Shown here: positions 34,745 through 44,861 of the stretch, in pieces
Layout of the letters: every line of letters begins with the position of its first letter
How positions within the stretch are numbered: the first letter of the stretch is position 1
Assembly (NCBI GenBank): GCA_958295945.1
Contig: OY282386.1
Coordinates: 3,032,204-3,096,203 of the forward strand
From: Candidatus Poribacteria bacterium
GTDB lineage: Bacteria > Poribacteria > WGA-4E > WGA-3G
Direction of reading: 5' to 3'
Length of the DNA stretch: 64,000 bases
The notes under the pieces: model-generated
What the model was told of the DNA's origin: nothing
Database searches by the model: none
What the model saw: only the letters and a program-made list of their open reading frames with translations
Program-made: the position numbers and the translations under genes

Positions 34745-35995
34745 CTAATTTTGGGAAATCCATTTGATTCGAGCACCGTCCCCAACGTTGCATACATAAA
34801 TTTCAGGTTCAATACCGGTGCGTTGTTTATACTCTTTCATTACCCGATTACGTAACGTTTCTACAGCATCCTGATAGACTAAATTCACTGTACATCCCCC
34901 AAATCCTGCTCCTGTCATTCTTGCACCGATGACACCATCAATACTTTGCGCGATTTCTGTTAGAATATTCAACTCGTCAGAACTCACTTCATAAGCGTCG
35001 CGTAGACCTGCATGTGATGCATTCATAAGTGTACCAAAAGTGCTGATATTTTTTGTTGTGAGTGCATTTACAGCAGTTTGCACACGAGTGTTTTCCTCAA
35101 CAACATATCTACACCTATTTTGTGTAATTTTTGGTAGTTCTGCTTCATATTTTTTGAAATTTTCCAACGTCACATCGCGAAGGGAGGTTATAGAAGGCAT
35201 CCATTGTTGCATAATTTCAACTCCCCTTTCACATTCAGCACGGCACTTATTATACTCTGAGGAGGCAAGTTCACGTTTGACATTTGTATTACAAATTACA
35301 AGCAAAATGTCTTCCAAGTTAAGTGGAACATGTTTGTATTCAAGTGAACGGCAATCTAAGAACAGCGCGTGGTCAGATTTTCCTAATAGTGATATTGTAG
35401 GATCCATGATTCCACAGTTGACACCAGCAAACTCGTGCTCTGTGCGTTGACATAGTGCGGCTAACTCGATAGGTGTTAGTTTAATTGCAGTTGCTTCTCT
35501 GTTGGAGTTCATTGCTGTTCCATCTACCTGTAAACCGCATACACCCAAGAAAGCGAGCGATGAAGCGACTGAAAGTGCTGCGGAGGAACTAAGTCCCGCA
35601 CCGATTGGAACGTTACCAGAAATAATGCCGGACATACCCATTAACCTATGCTCAAGTTCACTCAAAACCTGTTCTTGTAATAAATGTGCAACACCTTTTA
35701 AATAGTTACTCCAAGCAGGTGATTTCGATTGATCAGATGCATCCAGATTGAAGATACATTCCTCATCCATATCCAACGCATATAAATGCACCTGGCGATC
35801 AGGGCGTTTGCTCCCCACAATGTGGATATATTTATCAATTGCCGCAGGAAAGACGAAACCATCATTATAATCTGTATGTTCACCAATAAGGTTGACCCGT
35901 CCTGGTGCAGACACAATAAATTCTGGGGAATAACCAAAGCGGTTGATAAATTCCAGTTCCAATCTAGTGGTAATATCAGATTCTTTTTCTCTCAT
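34745..35995 (-). CDS. galK: Galactokinase
   Basis: Phosphorylates galactose at C1 in the Leloir pathway. It has the galactokinase signature GRVNLIGEHTDYNDG near residue 32 and the GHMP ATP loop (PIGAGLSSSAAL), plus the C-terminal GARMTGAGFGGC motif. The start at 35995 gives a leader length like E. coli GalK; an in-frame ATG at 36046 overlaps the upstream stop (ATGATTGA) and would add 17 residues by translational coupling. No other Leloir genes (galT, galE) are in view. Confidence 0.9.
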   Translation of the reverse strand: MREKESDITTRLELEFINRFGYSPEFIVSAPGRVNLIGEHTDYNDGFVFPAAIDKYIHIVGSKRPDRQVHLYALDMDEECIFNLDASDQSKSPAWSNYLKGVAHLLQEQVLSELEHRLMGMSGIISGNVPIGAGLSSSAALSVASSLAFLGVCGLQVDGTAMNSNREATAIKLTPIELAALCQRTEHEFAGVNCGIMDPTISLLGKSDHALFLDCRSLEYKHVPLNLEDILLVICNTNVKRELASSEYNKCRAECERGVEIMQQWMPSITSLRDVTLENFKKYEAELPKITQNRCRYVVEENTRVQTAVNALTTKNISTFGTLMNASHAGLRDAYEVSSDELNILTEIAQSIDGVIGARMTGAGFGGCTVNLVYQDAVETLRNRVMKEYKQRTGIEPEIYVCNVGDGARIKWISQN

Positions 35996-36038
35996 TTGAT
36001 GTTTTAGGTGGATGGAATTTGTTCTGTGTAGTCTCTGA

Positions 36039-36803
36039 TCAATCATTAATTGGCGTAACAGTAAAAAACTTTAGTAACTTTACTAACATTGTGTGCAACT
36101 CCGTTCGTGGGACGTAACAGTCCACACTCATGTCTGGGGTGATTTCTCGATTATTCTCAGGCAGGAGTTGTTCTTCAGGAGCATGTAAAGCGGGTTGCGG
36201 ATTAATTCGTGGCATATTTTCCGTTATTGATTCACTTTCAGCGATTACAATTTCTCCAACCGGTAGGTGTGTGGTAAGTTGTGGAACATCTGTTTCAGTC
36301 AATATAGTAAGGTGTGGAAGAGATGCCTCTGCTAACTCCTCCAACTGTATCATCAGTGGAACAATTTCATTAAAGGAACATTGTGTTTCAGTTGGACATG
36401 CAGTAAAAACAGAAAGAAGTGGTATTGATTTCGTGAGTGCTCTTGTGATTGCATCAGAAAAAACATTTATATGTCGTTGTTCAAGTATTGTTTCGGTTTG
36501 TAGTATAAACAGACTCACTGGATAACCATCAATACTCTCTTCAATACTTATTACATCAATTGTTAATGCATTTTTGTTGTTTATATCTTCTGAATTCGTA
36601 TCTGTAGCATCATTTGATGTATCATCCCCCATTAAGAGTTTAATACGATTTTCAATAGATATCACAAATAGTTTTTTGCACTTTGGACAGGTAAAACTGT
36701 TGCGTTCCAATTCTCCTCTAAATGCTACCTCACCACAGTGTATGCATTTTTGCCATAAACTAATGTTATCTTCGGTGATTTCTGTGCTTCGTACTGTTTC
36801 CAT
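36039..36803 (-). CDS. Degenerate AccD-like protein (acetyl-CoA carboxyltransferase beta homolog without active site)
   Basis: The N-terminus has the AccD zinc ribbon: C-x2-C (CIHCG) and C-x2-C (CPKCKKLF) with the flanking LERNSFTCPKC ... IENRIKLL pattern. The C-terminal DCYVPRTELHTMLVKLLKF matches the AccD end (IVPRRELRDTLARLLRLL type), and IPLLSVFTAC, LPHLTILTETD and GEIVIAE follow the carboxyltransferase core. But the oxyanion-forming GGARMQEG motif is replaced by CPTETQCSFNE and the glycine-rich second motif is also lost. It is shorter than AccD (254 versus about 280-300) and has a low-complexity Asn/Asp insert. Probably a pseudoenzyme or a regulatory derivative. It overlaps or couples to galK. 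Confidence 0.65.
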   Translation of the reverse strand: METVRSTEITEDNISLWQKCIHCGEVAFRGELERNSFTCPKCKKLFVISIENRIKLLMGDDTSNDATDTNSEDINNKNALTIDVISIEESIDGYPVSLFILQTETILEQRHINVFSDAITRALTKSIPLLSVFTACPTETQCSFNEIVPLMIQLEELAEASLPHLTILTETDVPQLTTHLPVGEIVIAESESITENMPRINPQPALHAPEEQLLPENNREITPDMSVDCYVPRTELHTMLVKLLKFFTVTPIND

Positions 36804-36842
36804 TTTTCAACCAATTAAATTCGTAAATGTCATACCATGAAA

Positions 36843-37187
36843 CTATAGAAAACTTGCTATTGCATCTGCTTCCGTATCGTAACGGTCAAAGATTGTTACA
36901 AGTTTTGCCATAATGATGAGACTTCTGATGTTTCCGCCGATATTTAGGAGGACAATTCTTCCATTATTTCGTTTGATAGAAGCGTAAGCTGCGACAATAA
37001 CTCCTAACCCGGAACTATCCATCATTTGTACACGTTCCAAATTTAATATCATAAACACTGGTTCACCACGTGATTCACGAATTTGGTCATCAATGGCATT
37101 TTTCAGTGCGATGGTGTTATGACCGACGAGGTTTCCCTCAACATCTAAAATAATAACATTCCCATTATGCCGTAAGTTGATTTGCAT
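36843..37187 (-). CDS. STAS-domain anti-sigma factor antagonist (RsbV/SpoIIAA-like)
   Basis: A 114-residue single STAS domain. The phosphorylation-site motif is M-D-S-S-G-L-G near residue 58. In partner switching the unphosphorylated form binds the RsbW-type kinase and frees the sigma factor or target. AAAGGAG precedes the ATG. It lies downstream of the RsbW-like kinase gene, the usual pairing. Confidence 0.9.
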   Translation of the reverse strand: MQINLRHNGNVIILDVEGNLVGHNTIALKNAIDDQIRESRGEPVFMILNLERVQMMDSSGLGVIVAAYASIKRNNGRIVLLNIGGNIRSLIIMAKLVTIFDRYDTEADAIASFL

Positions 37188-37329
37188 AAATACTCCTTTC
37201 TCATTGAGTGTTCAACTGATATCATCAGCGCGCGAGTATTTGTATATAGGACAAGGTGATTTGTACCTCTGTAAGCTGTATACCTATATAAGGCTTCAAT
37301 CGTTTTTCAGGTAAGGAACCACTGCAGAC

Positions 37330-37743
37330 TTACTTATTTTTTACCATTTTGACGATTGTGCCATTTTTCTCGTATACGACCTCATCCATACAAGCTTCCA
37401 TCAGGAAAATGCCTCGTCCGCTACTTTTGAGCAGGTTTTCAGGTTCAAGTGGATTTGCGACCTCTTCGCGTTCAAATCCAATTCCTTCATCTGTTACGAC
37501 AATTGTAAGTCTATCCTCGTCAATAAGAAACTCAAAAGTAGCGGTCTTATTGATGTCTTCTTTATTGCCGTGTTTGATTGCGTTTGTCCCTGCTTCAATG
37601 ACAGCGAGATTCACATGTTCCTGTGCTTCTTCATTAAAATTCATCTCTCTCAGAATATCGCTGATGACAGTGTCAAGTAGATATATCAACTGCATTGTGC
37701 TTGGGAGAGAAAGTGAAATTCGCCATTGCTTATTCTCGCCCAC
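37330..37743 (-). CDS. RsbW-like serine kinase/anti-sigma factor (HATPase_c_2)
   Basis: A 137-residue GHKL ATPase with N box EAGTNAIKHGN, G1 box DEGIGF and G2 GRGIFLMEACMD. Such proteins phosphorylate the STAS antagonist or hold a target factor. Start codon GTG with a strong GGAAGGAG. Its neighbours on both sides are a STAS protein and an RsbU-like phosphatase, which completes the module. Confidence 0.9.
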   Translation of the reverse strand: MGENKQWRISLSLPSTMQLIYLLDTVISDILREMNFNEEAQEHVNLAVIEAGTNAIKHGNKEDINKTATFEFLIDEDRLTIVVTDEGIGFEREEVANPLEPENLLKSSGRGIFLMEACMDEVVYEKNGTIVKMVKNK

Positions 37744-37877
37744 GTGTTATGCTCCTTCCTTGCGAATGCAAAGTTACCTCGCTGAATCTGTGAATTAAAC
37801 TACCAATTTATATGAACAAAAAATAAATTAATCTCAGTATTGTGTACGTTTAATATCCGGTGTTCCTGATTATTATA

Positions 37878-39128
37878 TTATGTTATCTTAGTATCAGTGC
37901 GTTTTATTACAACCACGGCGCGGTCATCTTTAAGTTGTGTTGTCCCGCTAAATTCCTTAAGTTCATTTTCAAGCATTTCACATAAGGATTCGACGGGTAA
38001 TGTTATATTCTTTGAGAAGCATTCAATCAAACGTTCTTCTCCATAGAATTCATTTGGTATTTTTCCCTCTGTTTCGGTTACACCATCAGTATAGAGTAAG
38101 AGTATATCTCCTGGAGTTAATAGACATGTATCAGAAGAAAAAGTGGCTATATCAAAGGCACCTATCAGCATGCCGCCAGTTTCAAGTAATTCGACCTTAT
38201 CCATACTATTATTAGGGTGTTCTGCATTTGCTGAGTCCGTTATGAAATGGATTGGTGGACAGTGTCCACCGTTGGAATATGTAAACCTTCCTGTGTCTAA
38301 GTCTAATATACCGTATACTATTGTTGCAAATTGTTCAAGGTCAGTGTTATGAAAAAGTAGTGTGTTAATTCGTTTTAGGATGGTAGCGGGACAGTGTGCT
38401 TGATTACTCAGCAAGCGTGAGGCAGTCTGAATCATGACCATCAAGAGTGCAGCAGGGATTCCATGTCCTTTAACATCCCCAAGTACGACACCGATGCGTG
38501 TATCTGTAAGAGGGATAAAATCATAAAAGTCACCAGAGACAGATGTAGAACTTCGGAACATAGTTGCGAAATCAAACCCTTGATATGTTGGTGGTTTTTC
38601 AGGTAGTAATTTCAGTTGTATTTCAGCGGCTGCTTGTAGATGTGAACCGAGTTCCGCAACCCCTTCTTCACTGAAACTGTCTCCCATAGCATTTATTAGC
38701 GGGTTAATGTATTTCACGGGTCGCGTTCGTCCCAGTACTGCGTTTATTCGTGCGGTCACCTCACGTAAATCAAAAGGTTTTGTAATATAGTCGTCTCCAC
38801 CAATTTCCAAACCGCGTAATTTATCCTCAGTCTGTGTTTTAGCGGTCAACCAAAGTACAGGAATAGACCGTGTCTCATTATCTTCTTTCAACCGTTTGAT
38901 AACTTCTAATCCATCCATCTGTGGCATCATGACATCAAGCAAAATGAGGTCTGGTTGGACAGTTTTTGCGTTATGGATCCCGCTAAGACCATCACCTGCA
39001 GTAATGACATTGAATCCATCAGAAGTTAAACTCATTTCAAGCAGAGCCAGAATGTCGGTGTCGTCATCAATGACTAAAATGGTTTCTGTCTGTTCTGTAG
39101 GGTCAGATGTATAAATTGTTTCGGACAT
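37878..39128 (-). CDS. Response regulator with PP2C (SpoIIE/RsbU) phosphatase output
   Basis: 416 residues. Residues about 15-130 are a receiver domain (VIDDDTD acidic pair, phospho-Asp in LLDVMMP, Thr in WLTAK, Lys in YITKPFD). Residues about 190-410 are a PP2C-type phosphatase (SGDFYDF, GDVKGHGIPAAL, LLLYTDGVTE). It presumably dephosphorylates one of the STAS proteins when phosphorylated by the adjacent kinase, so it links a two-component signal to partner switching. No DNA-binding domain. Confidence 0.92.
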   Translation of the reverse strand: MSETIYTSDPTEQTETILVIDDDTDILALLEMSLTSDGFNVITAGDGLSGIHNAKTVQPDLILLDVMMPQMDGLEVIKRLKEDNETRSIPVLWLTAKTQTEDKLRGLEIGGDDYITKPFDLREVTARINAVLGRTRPVKYINPLINAMGDSFSEEGVAELGSHLQAAAEIQLKLLPEKPPTYQGFDFATMFRSSTSVSGDFYDFIPLTDTRIGVVLGDVKGHGIPAALLMVMIQTASRLLSNQAHCPATILKRINTLLFHNTDLEQFATIVYGILDLDTGRFTYSNGGHCPPIHFITDSANAEHPNNSMDKVELLETGGMLIGAFDIATFSSDTCLLTPGDILLLYTDGVTETEGKIPNEFYGEERLIECFSKNITLPVESLCEMLENELKEFSGTTQLKDDRAVVVIKRTDTKIT

Positions 39129-39256
39129 CTTAAATAACCTTAGTAATGAATTTGATATTAGTTGTAGTTGATCCGACTATTGTCTAAATACGGTAATAAT
39201 ACGAATATAATAATCTGTAAACGATCTATTTCTTCTTCAATATTGCATAGAGTCTT

Positions 39257-41755
39257 CTAAGATAAAAACGGAATCCAGAATTGAAAGTTGCATCCTTTTT
39301 CATCTTCCCCAGCATCCACCCAGATTTTACCTTTGTGTGCTTCCACAAATCCGCGAGCGATTGAGAGTCCTAAACCTGTTCCTCCCTGTTCGCGAGTCTG
39401 AACATTACCAAGTTGTTGGAATTTATCAAATATGTTCTCACGTTCTTGAGGAGGAATTCCAGGACCTGTGTCAATTACTTCCACGTGGATACCTTCCATT
39501 TCATCGGTGTCTGCAGTCGTATCTTCAAGCGGACAATTTTTGTGCGATATTTTGATTGTAACATTCCCGTTTGCAGGCGTAAATTTTATTGCATTTCCAA
39601 CCAAATTTGTAAGTATTTGCCCGATTCTTTCTTCGTCCCCTTTTAATTTAGGTAAATCAGGTTGAATATTCAAGTCTAAATTGATTATTTTTTCATCAGC
39701 CTGTGGTTTAAGTTCTTCAAGACGATGTTGTGTGATTTCAGCAAGATTAACAGGTTCAAGATTCATGACGACGCGTCCTGCTTCGATTCGAGAAATATCC
39801 AGTAAGTCATTAATCATCATTGCAAGACGTTTTGATTGTCGATGTGCACGGGTTAAACTCAGTTGTTGATCTTTGTTTAATGGTCCTACCTTCCCATCAA
39901 GTATCAGTGAAATGAAACCGATGATTGATGTCAAAGGAGTCCGCAATTCATGTGAAACGAGTGCGACAAAATCGGATTTCATTTGATCAATTTCGTGCTC
40001 ACGGGTTATATCGTCAAAGACATAAACCATACCTGCCATTTCTGTATTTTCATCAGATATGTTGTCACCGTTAACCGGTGTTTGAATAGAGGAGAAATAA
40101 CTCGTAACTACACGGAGTATACGATTTTCACCTTCTTGATCTAAGTTGATTTCAACTGTTACACGAGTATCTTTACCGTGTGTATTTGCTAAAACAGTGA
40201 GATCAGTGGTACTTAGTAATTCTGTGAAGCGATCAGGAAATTGTGATGTATCACTGTAGTTAAGCAATTGTTTCGCAGCGGGGTTAAAATAGAGTATACG
40301 GTCATGTGTATCAACAACAATGAGTCCTTCACTGAGACAATCTACAATAGCAGTCATCTGCTGTTCAGCATTGACAAGTTTCTCAACAGCGATTTTCAGG
40401 TTGTGGTGCATTTCGTTAAATTCATGTGCGAGCATTCCGACTTCGTTTCTGCTATCAGCTGCAATTAACTCGGTATCTTCATCTTTGAACCATCGCATAT
40501 TTGCTATATTTTTTCGGACTTGGTCGGATTCTTCCTGTACCACCTCTTTTGCTTCTTGTCCAATACGTTTTGCGGTTTCTGCAAGCTGCATCACAGGTAG
40601 AGAAATCCGTTGTGCTGCGACATAGGCAACAGGTACAACGATAAGACATGAGAGTATCGTCACCCAAAAGACATATTGATTCAATTTTGCCACACCTGCA
40701 TACGCCGCTGAACTTGGATATGAAACAAAAACGATCCATTTAGCGAAATTCTGTTCTTTCTTCCACGGTTGCCATCTTGAAGGTGTTGTTCGTGCCCATC
40801 CATATACACGAGATTCGTTGTTTTTGTCTGATTCCCCTTGTACCACATAACCGTAAGTTTCTCCACCGCGTCCTTTTTTCGCTTCGGCAATTGCTTTTGC
40901 AACTGCTTGTTCAAAATGCATTTCCTGATTAACTGTATACCCACTTTCCTCTGATGCAGCGACGACGATGCCTGATTGTGATGTCAATATTGTTTGTGTA
41001 CTCATTTCTTCCATTGTTTCAACAACATTTGAGAGTTCTGTTAATGAAAAGGTAACCTTTAGTACGCCAACAACATCTTTTTTTGGTGTTGATGACCTTC
41101 TTCGACTTCCCTCTCGAATAGGAAATGCTATGGTGAGATAGTGTCTTTCCCGTGTCTCATCATATTTGACATCTTCAGCATAATCAAAACCGTATTCTTT
41201 GCTCAATGCATGTTCCCACCACACTTCCTCATTAACTTGCGTTGGTAATTCACCTTTTTTATAGTCGAGTTCTTGGTTATTTGAACGTAAAACATATCCC
41301 TCAACATTTGTAATCGTGATTTCACTTGTAATTGTTCCTGCTCCTCTGTCTCTGCGTTCTTCATCTCTGTTTCTAAATCTTTCCCTTCTGGGACGACCTG
41401 CATAGGTTTCTAACAACCGTATACTATCTTCTAAGTTTTCTCGGACCTCCCAATAAATATCTTTGTCTCCATTAGCACTGTTAGATTTTATAATTTCAGG
41501 GACAAGATTTGACATTTCCCTTCTGATGTTGCCAATCCTCTGAGAAATAACACGATCAGCCAGAAACAACTTTTCTCGTGCAAGTAAAGCCAAGCTTTCT
41601 CCAACATTTCTTTTCAAAGCATTTCCACCCAACGCTTTTATAGTCAATGAAACAACTAATAAAGGTGCAAGCGAAACGATTAGAAATAGGACCACTTGTT
41701 GACCACGCAGTCCCATCTTTAACCAAGAATGTATTGCGGGTTTTTTGTTTTCCAT
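39257..41755 (-). CDS. Membrane sensor histidine kinase (Cache-HAMP-PAS-HisKA-HATPase)
   Basis: 832 residues. Transmembrane helix near 22-42, an extracytoplasmic Cache-like domain to about 355, a second helix near 358-380 (VFWVTILSCLIVVPVAYVAA), a HAMP linker, a PAS domain (about 470-580), HisKA with the phospho-acceptor in SHELRTPLTS near residue 600, and a HATPase ending GGTGLGLSIARGFVEAH. AGGAG precedes the ATG. The likely partner is the response regulator-PP2C encoded next. An Arg/Glu-rich stretch near residue 120 (RPRRERFRNRDEERRDRG) in the sensor is unusual. Confidence 0.92.
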   Translation of the reverse strand: MENKKPAIHSWLKMGLRGQQVVLFLIVSLAPLLVVSLTIKALGGNALKRNVGESLALLAREKLFLADRVISQRIGNIRREMSNLVPEIIKSNSANGDKDIYWEVRENLEDSIRLLETYAGRPRRERFRNRDEERRDRGAGTITSEITITNVEGYVLRSNNQELDYKKGELPTQVNEEVWWEHALSKEYGFDYAEDVKYDETRERHYLTIAFPIREGSRRRSSTPKKDVVGVLKVTFSLTELSNVVETMEEMSTQTILTSQSGIVVAASEESGYTVNQEMHFEQAVAKAIAEAKKGRGGETYGYVVQGESDKNNESRVYGWARTTPSRWQPWKKEQNFAKWIVFVSYPSSAAYAGVAKLNQYVFWVTILSCLIVVPVAYVAAQRISLPVMQLAETAKRIGQEAKEVVQEESDQVRKNIANMRWFKDEDTELIAADSRNEVGMLAHEFNEMHHNLKIAVEKLVNAEQQMTAIVDCLSEGLIVVDTHDRILYFNPAAKQLLNYSDTSQFPDRFTELLSTTDLTVLANTHGKDTRVTVEINLDQEGENRILRVVTSYFSSIQTPVNGDNISDENTEMAGMVYVFDDITREHEIDQMKSDFVALVSHELRTPLTSIIGFISLILDGKVGPLNKDQQLSLTRAHRQSKRLAMMINDLLDISRIEAGRVVMNLEPVNLAEITQHRLEELKPQADEKIINLDLNIQPDLPKLKGDEERIGQILTNLVGNAIKFTPANGNVTIKISHKNCPLEDTTADTDEMEGIHVEVIDTGPGIPPQERENIFDKFQQLGNVQTREQGGTGLGLSIARGFVEAHKGKIWVDAGEDEKGCNFQFWIPFLS

Positions 41756-41802
41756 TCCTGCACTCCTGTAGGGTACCCGCTACTGAAACTCCTGTATTTA
41801 AC

Positions 41803-42138
41803 CTAAACAACAGCGTTGTATGCTGCTTCTTCAGTCTCATAAACTTCTAGAATTGACTTAAGACGTGTAACTTCCAATATACTGCTAACAGCTTTCTGTG
41901 GATTCAGTAGTACCAGTTTTCCACCAGATCTTTGCACAACTTGAAACGCTAAAATAATGACACCTAATGCAGTGCTGTCAAGGAGTGGGACGTCCGTTAG
42001 ATCAAGAATTAATTTGTTATTACCATTTTGAAGCTGCTGTTCAATTGTTTCCTGCAACTGATCTGCGATAGTGCCAATGATTTTGCCTTGAGCGTGTAAA
42101 ATTGCAGTATTTTGAACGTCCGATGTAATATGAAACAT
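41803..42138 (-). CDS. STAS-domain anti-sigma factor antagonist, second copy
   Basis: A 111-residue STAS domain. The phospho-acceptor motif is L-D-S-T-A-L-G near residue 55 (Ser or Thr acceptor), differing from D-S-S-G-L-G of the other STAS protein at 36843. A strong GGGAAGGAG precedes the ATG. It is the first gene of the partner-switching run on this strand. Two antagonists around one kinase and one phosphatase suggest either two switches or input and output antagonists. Confidence 0.9.
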   Translation of the reverse strand: MFHITSDVQNTAILHAQGKIIGTIADQLQETIEQQLQNGNNKLILDLTDVPLLDSTALGVIILAFQVVQRSGGKLVLLNPQKAVSSILEVTRLKSILEVYETEEAAYNAVV

Positions 42139-42224
42139 TGCATAAAACTCCTTCCCTACTGAACTGCTGTTTTTTTAACACACGTTAGCGTAAAAGTATA
42201 TCTATGTAAAATTTATAGGAGTCA

Positions 42225-42908
42225 TCATAGCTTATTACTACATGTATTGATGCGACTCACCACAACATAAGAACGGTTTAGTATTGCGATGCGGCTTGTG
42301 TGTACGTTTTCAATTTTTGCTCCAAGTTCATGCAGGACTTTCTTAGTGTGAGATATTTCAGTATTATATTCTGTTGATTTATAGGCTATCCATTTCCCTG
42401 TTGCATTCAGTAATGGCAAGCAGTAGGATGCCGATTTATCCAAGGAAGCGACATAACGAGTCAAAACCCAATCGTAAGTGTTGATAAATTCATCTGTTTC
42501 AGCACAGATTTCTGCCCGTTTTGCGATAACTTGAATTGAGGCATCTAATTTTAATTGTGCAATCAGATATCTTAGAAATGCTGTCTTTTTCTGACAAGCC
42601 TCAACAAGCGTCAGATGGATAGATGGATTGTATATCTTTATGACAATACCAGGAAATCCTGCGCCAGTTCCAATGTCAATCACTCTTTGATTCGCAGAGA
42701 TTGAAAAATGTTCAAGAACACTGATTGAGTCGAGAAAATGTTTATATATCACCTCAGAGTCATCATGAAGCGCGGTAAGGTTTATATGAGAATTCCACCG
42801 TTTCAATTCTGTACGATATATGGTCAATTGTCCAATTTGTTCTGATGTAAGTGGAAACTCGTGCTTGTTGAACGTTTCATCAAGTTGATTTTGGAACTGC
42901 GTTTTCAT
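42225..42908 (-). CDS. rsmG: 16S rRNA (guanine527-N7)-methyltransferase
   Basis: A SAM-dependent methyltransferase acting on the small-subunit rRNA. The SAM-binding motif is VIDIGTGAGFPGIVIKI near residue 75. The N-terminal YRTELKRWNSHINLTA is typical of RsmG. Its 227 residues are normal. The ATG follows AGGAAG. It lies 30 bp downstream of mnmG, the widely conserved gidA-gidB order. Confidence 0.95.
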   Translation of the reverse strand: MKTQFQNQLDETFNKHEFPLTSEQIGQLTIYRTELKRWNSHINLTALHDDSEVIYKHFLDSISVLEHFSISANQRVIDIGTGAGFPGIVIKIYNPSIHLTLVEACQKKTAFLRYLIAQLKLDASIQVIAKRAEICAETDEFINTYDWVLTRYVASLDKSASYCLPLLNATGKWIAYKSTEYNTEISHTKKVLHELGAKIENVHTSRIAILNRSYVVVSRINTCSNKL

Positions 42909-42938
42909 GCTTCCTGTTTGTCAGTGATGTAATTACCT

Positions 42939-44825
42939 CTATGATGCTAAACTATGTTTATGCTGATGGAGCATGACCATTAAAATTGATATGTCTGCAG
43001 GTGAAACCCCTGGAAGCCGTGATGCTTGCCCTATTGATGCTGGACGAATTTTCTGCAATTTCTCACGTGCTTCAGTTTTTAGTCCACGGATATCCACATA
43101 GTTGAAATTATCAGGTATTCGTAGATTTTCCATTTTTTTAAACTGGTGAATTTGTCGTTGTTGTCGTTGTATGTAGCCATCATATTTAATCTGGATTTCG
43201 ACTTGTTCTTTCACTGCATGAGACAATTCCTCTTCCGATGGTTCTAACCGTGCTATATGTTCGTAACAGAGTTCAGGTCGTTTTAGCAGGTCAGCAAGTA
43301 CTGTAGGTTGTTTTAACTCACCAGTTTCAACAATGTCTGACAACCTATCAATAGTTTTTGCGTTTGGTGTCAAACGCGTTTGGTCTAGACGCGTTAATTC
43401 TGCATGTATAGATGCAGCTTTCTTTTGGAATCTTTCATAAGTTTCATCATCAATGAGTTGAATTTGTCTTCCTATTTCGGTGAGTCGGAGATCGGCGTTG
43501 TCTTCTCTCAATGCTAATCGATATTCTGCCCGTGATGTAAACATTCTGTAAGGTTCGCGTATGTCCAATGTAACCAAATCGTCAATGAGAACGGCAATGT
43601 ATGCTTGGGATCTATCAAGGATGAGTGGGTCTTTCTCCTTGACCTTCAATGCAGCATTTATTCCTGCCATGAGTCCTTGTGCTGCGGCTTCCTCATAACC
43701 CGTAGTTCCGTTGAGTTGACCAGCAAAATAGAGTCCTGGAACAGTTTTAGTTTCAAGAGTGGGTTTGAGTTGAGTGGCTGGTGCAAAGTCATATTCTACA
43801 GCATATCCGAATCGCATGATTTCAGCATTTTCTAAACCCTTGATACTATGCACCATATCCACCTGTACATCTTCTGGCAAACTTGCGGATATGCCGTTTA
43901 GGTAGATTTCATCTGTGTCCAATCCTTCAGGTTCAACAAAGATTTGGTGTTCCGTTTTTTCAGCGAAACGGGTCACTTTATCTTCTATAGAGGGACAATA
44001 ACGTGGACCAATGCCGACGATACGACCACTGTACATTGCTGAACGGTGGAGATTATCTCGTATGAGATCGTGCGTTTTCTCATTGGTGTAGGTAAGGTAG
44101 CATGGAACTTGCGGTTTTGTTATACGTTCAGTTGAGAAAGAGAATGGGAGGGGATCTTCATCACCGGGTTGGATTTCCATCTGGTTGGTGTCTATTGAAT
44201 GGGCATTAACGCGAGGCGGTGTGCCTGTTTTGAGTCTGCCAATTTCAAATCCGAGATTTAGAAAACTATCCGAGAGTTTTTCTGCGGAGGATTCGCCTGC
44301 CCTACCTGCACTATATGACACATCTCCGATATGGATTAATCCTCTCAGGAAAGTGCCTGTTGTAAGGATTACAGTATCTCCGTAGTATGCGGTCTGTGTT
44401 TGACTTTTAATTCCGATGCATTTCCCATTTTCAACCAATAATTCTTCTACTAATACCTGTTTGATGTCGAGTTTATATTGCTTTTCAAGTACCCGTTTCA
44501 TTTCATCTTGGTATGCTTTTTTATCGGCTTGTGCGCGGCTAGATCTGACAGCAGGACCTTTTTTTGTGTTCAAACGCCGGAATTGAATACCGGTTTTATC
44601 AATGTTCTTTGCCATTTCTCCGCCGAGTGCGTCTATTTCCTTGACAAGATGTCCCTTTGCCAGACCACCGATAGCGGGATTGCATGACATCTTTGCAATC
44701 GTATCCAAGTTGATGGTAACGATGAGCGTTTCGCACCCCATGCGTGCAGCAGCGAGTGCTGCTTCACATCCAGCATGACCTGCTCCAACAACAATGACAT
44801 CGTAATGTTTATTATATGTATTCAT
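42939..44825 (-). CDS. mnmG: tRNA uridine-5-carboxymethylaminomethyl modification enzyme
   Basis: An FAD-dependent partner of MnmE that modifies the wobble uridine of tRNA. N-terminal FAD motif [12 protein letters not shown]; the GidA signatures [11 protein letters not shown] and [20 protein letters not shown] are present; the C-terminal helical part has the [10 protein letters not shown] element. The length of 628 residues is standard. It is followed by rsmG; mnmE is not in the window. Confidence 0.97.
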   Translation of the reverse strand: MNTYNKHYDVIVVGAGHAGCEAALAAARMGCETLIVTINLDTIAKMSCNPAIGGLAKGHLVKEIDALGGEMAKNIDKTGIQFRRLNTKKGPAVRSSRAQADKKAYQDEMKRVLEKQYKLDIKQVLVEELLVENGKCIGIKSQTQTAYYGDTVILTTGTFLRGLIHIGDVSYSAGRAGESSAEKLSDSFLNLGFEIGRLKTGTPPRVNAHSIDTNQMEIQPGDEDPLPFSFSTERITKPQVPCYLTYTNEKTHDLIRDNLHRSAMYSGRIVGIGPRYCPSIEDKVTRFAEKTEHQIFVEPEGLDTDEIYLNGISASLPEDVQVDMVHSIKGLENAEIMRFGYAVEYDFAPATQLKPTLETKTVPGLYFAGQLNGTTGYEEAAAQGLMAGINAALKVKEKDPLILDRSQAYIAVLIDDLVTLDIREPYRMFTSRAEYRLALREDNADLRLTEIGRQIQLIDDETYERFQKKAASIHAELTRLDQTRLTPNAKTIDRLSDIVETGELKQPTVLADLLKRPELCYEHIARLEPSEEELSHAVKEQVEIQIKYDGYIQRQQRQIHQFKKMENLRIPDNFNYVDIRGLKTEAREKLQKIRPASIGQASRLPGVSPADISILMVMLHQHKHSLAS

Positions 44826-44861
44826 GATCTGTCTTCTTGTAATAGAACTGTCGTTGGATAG

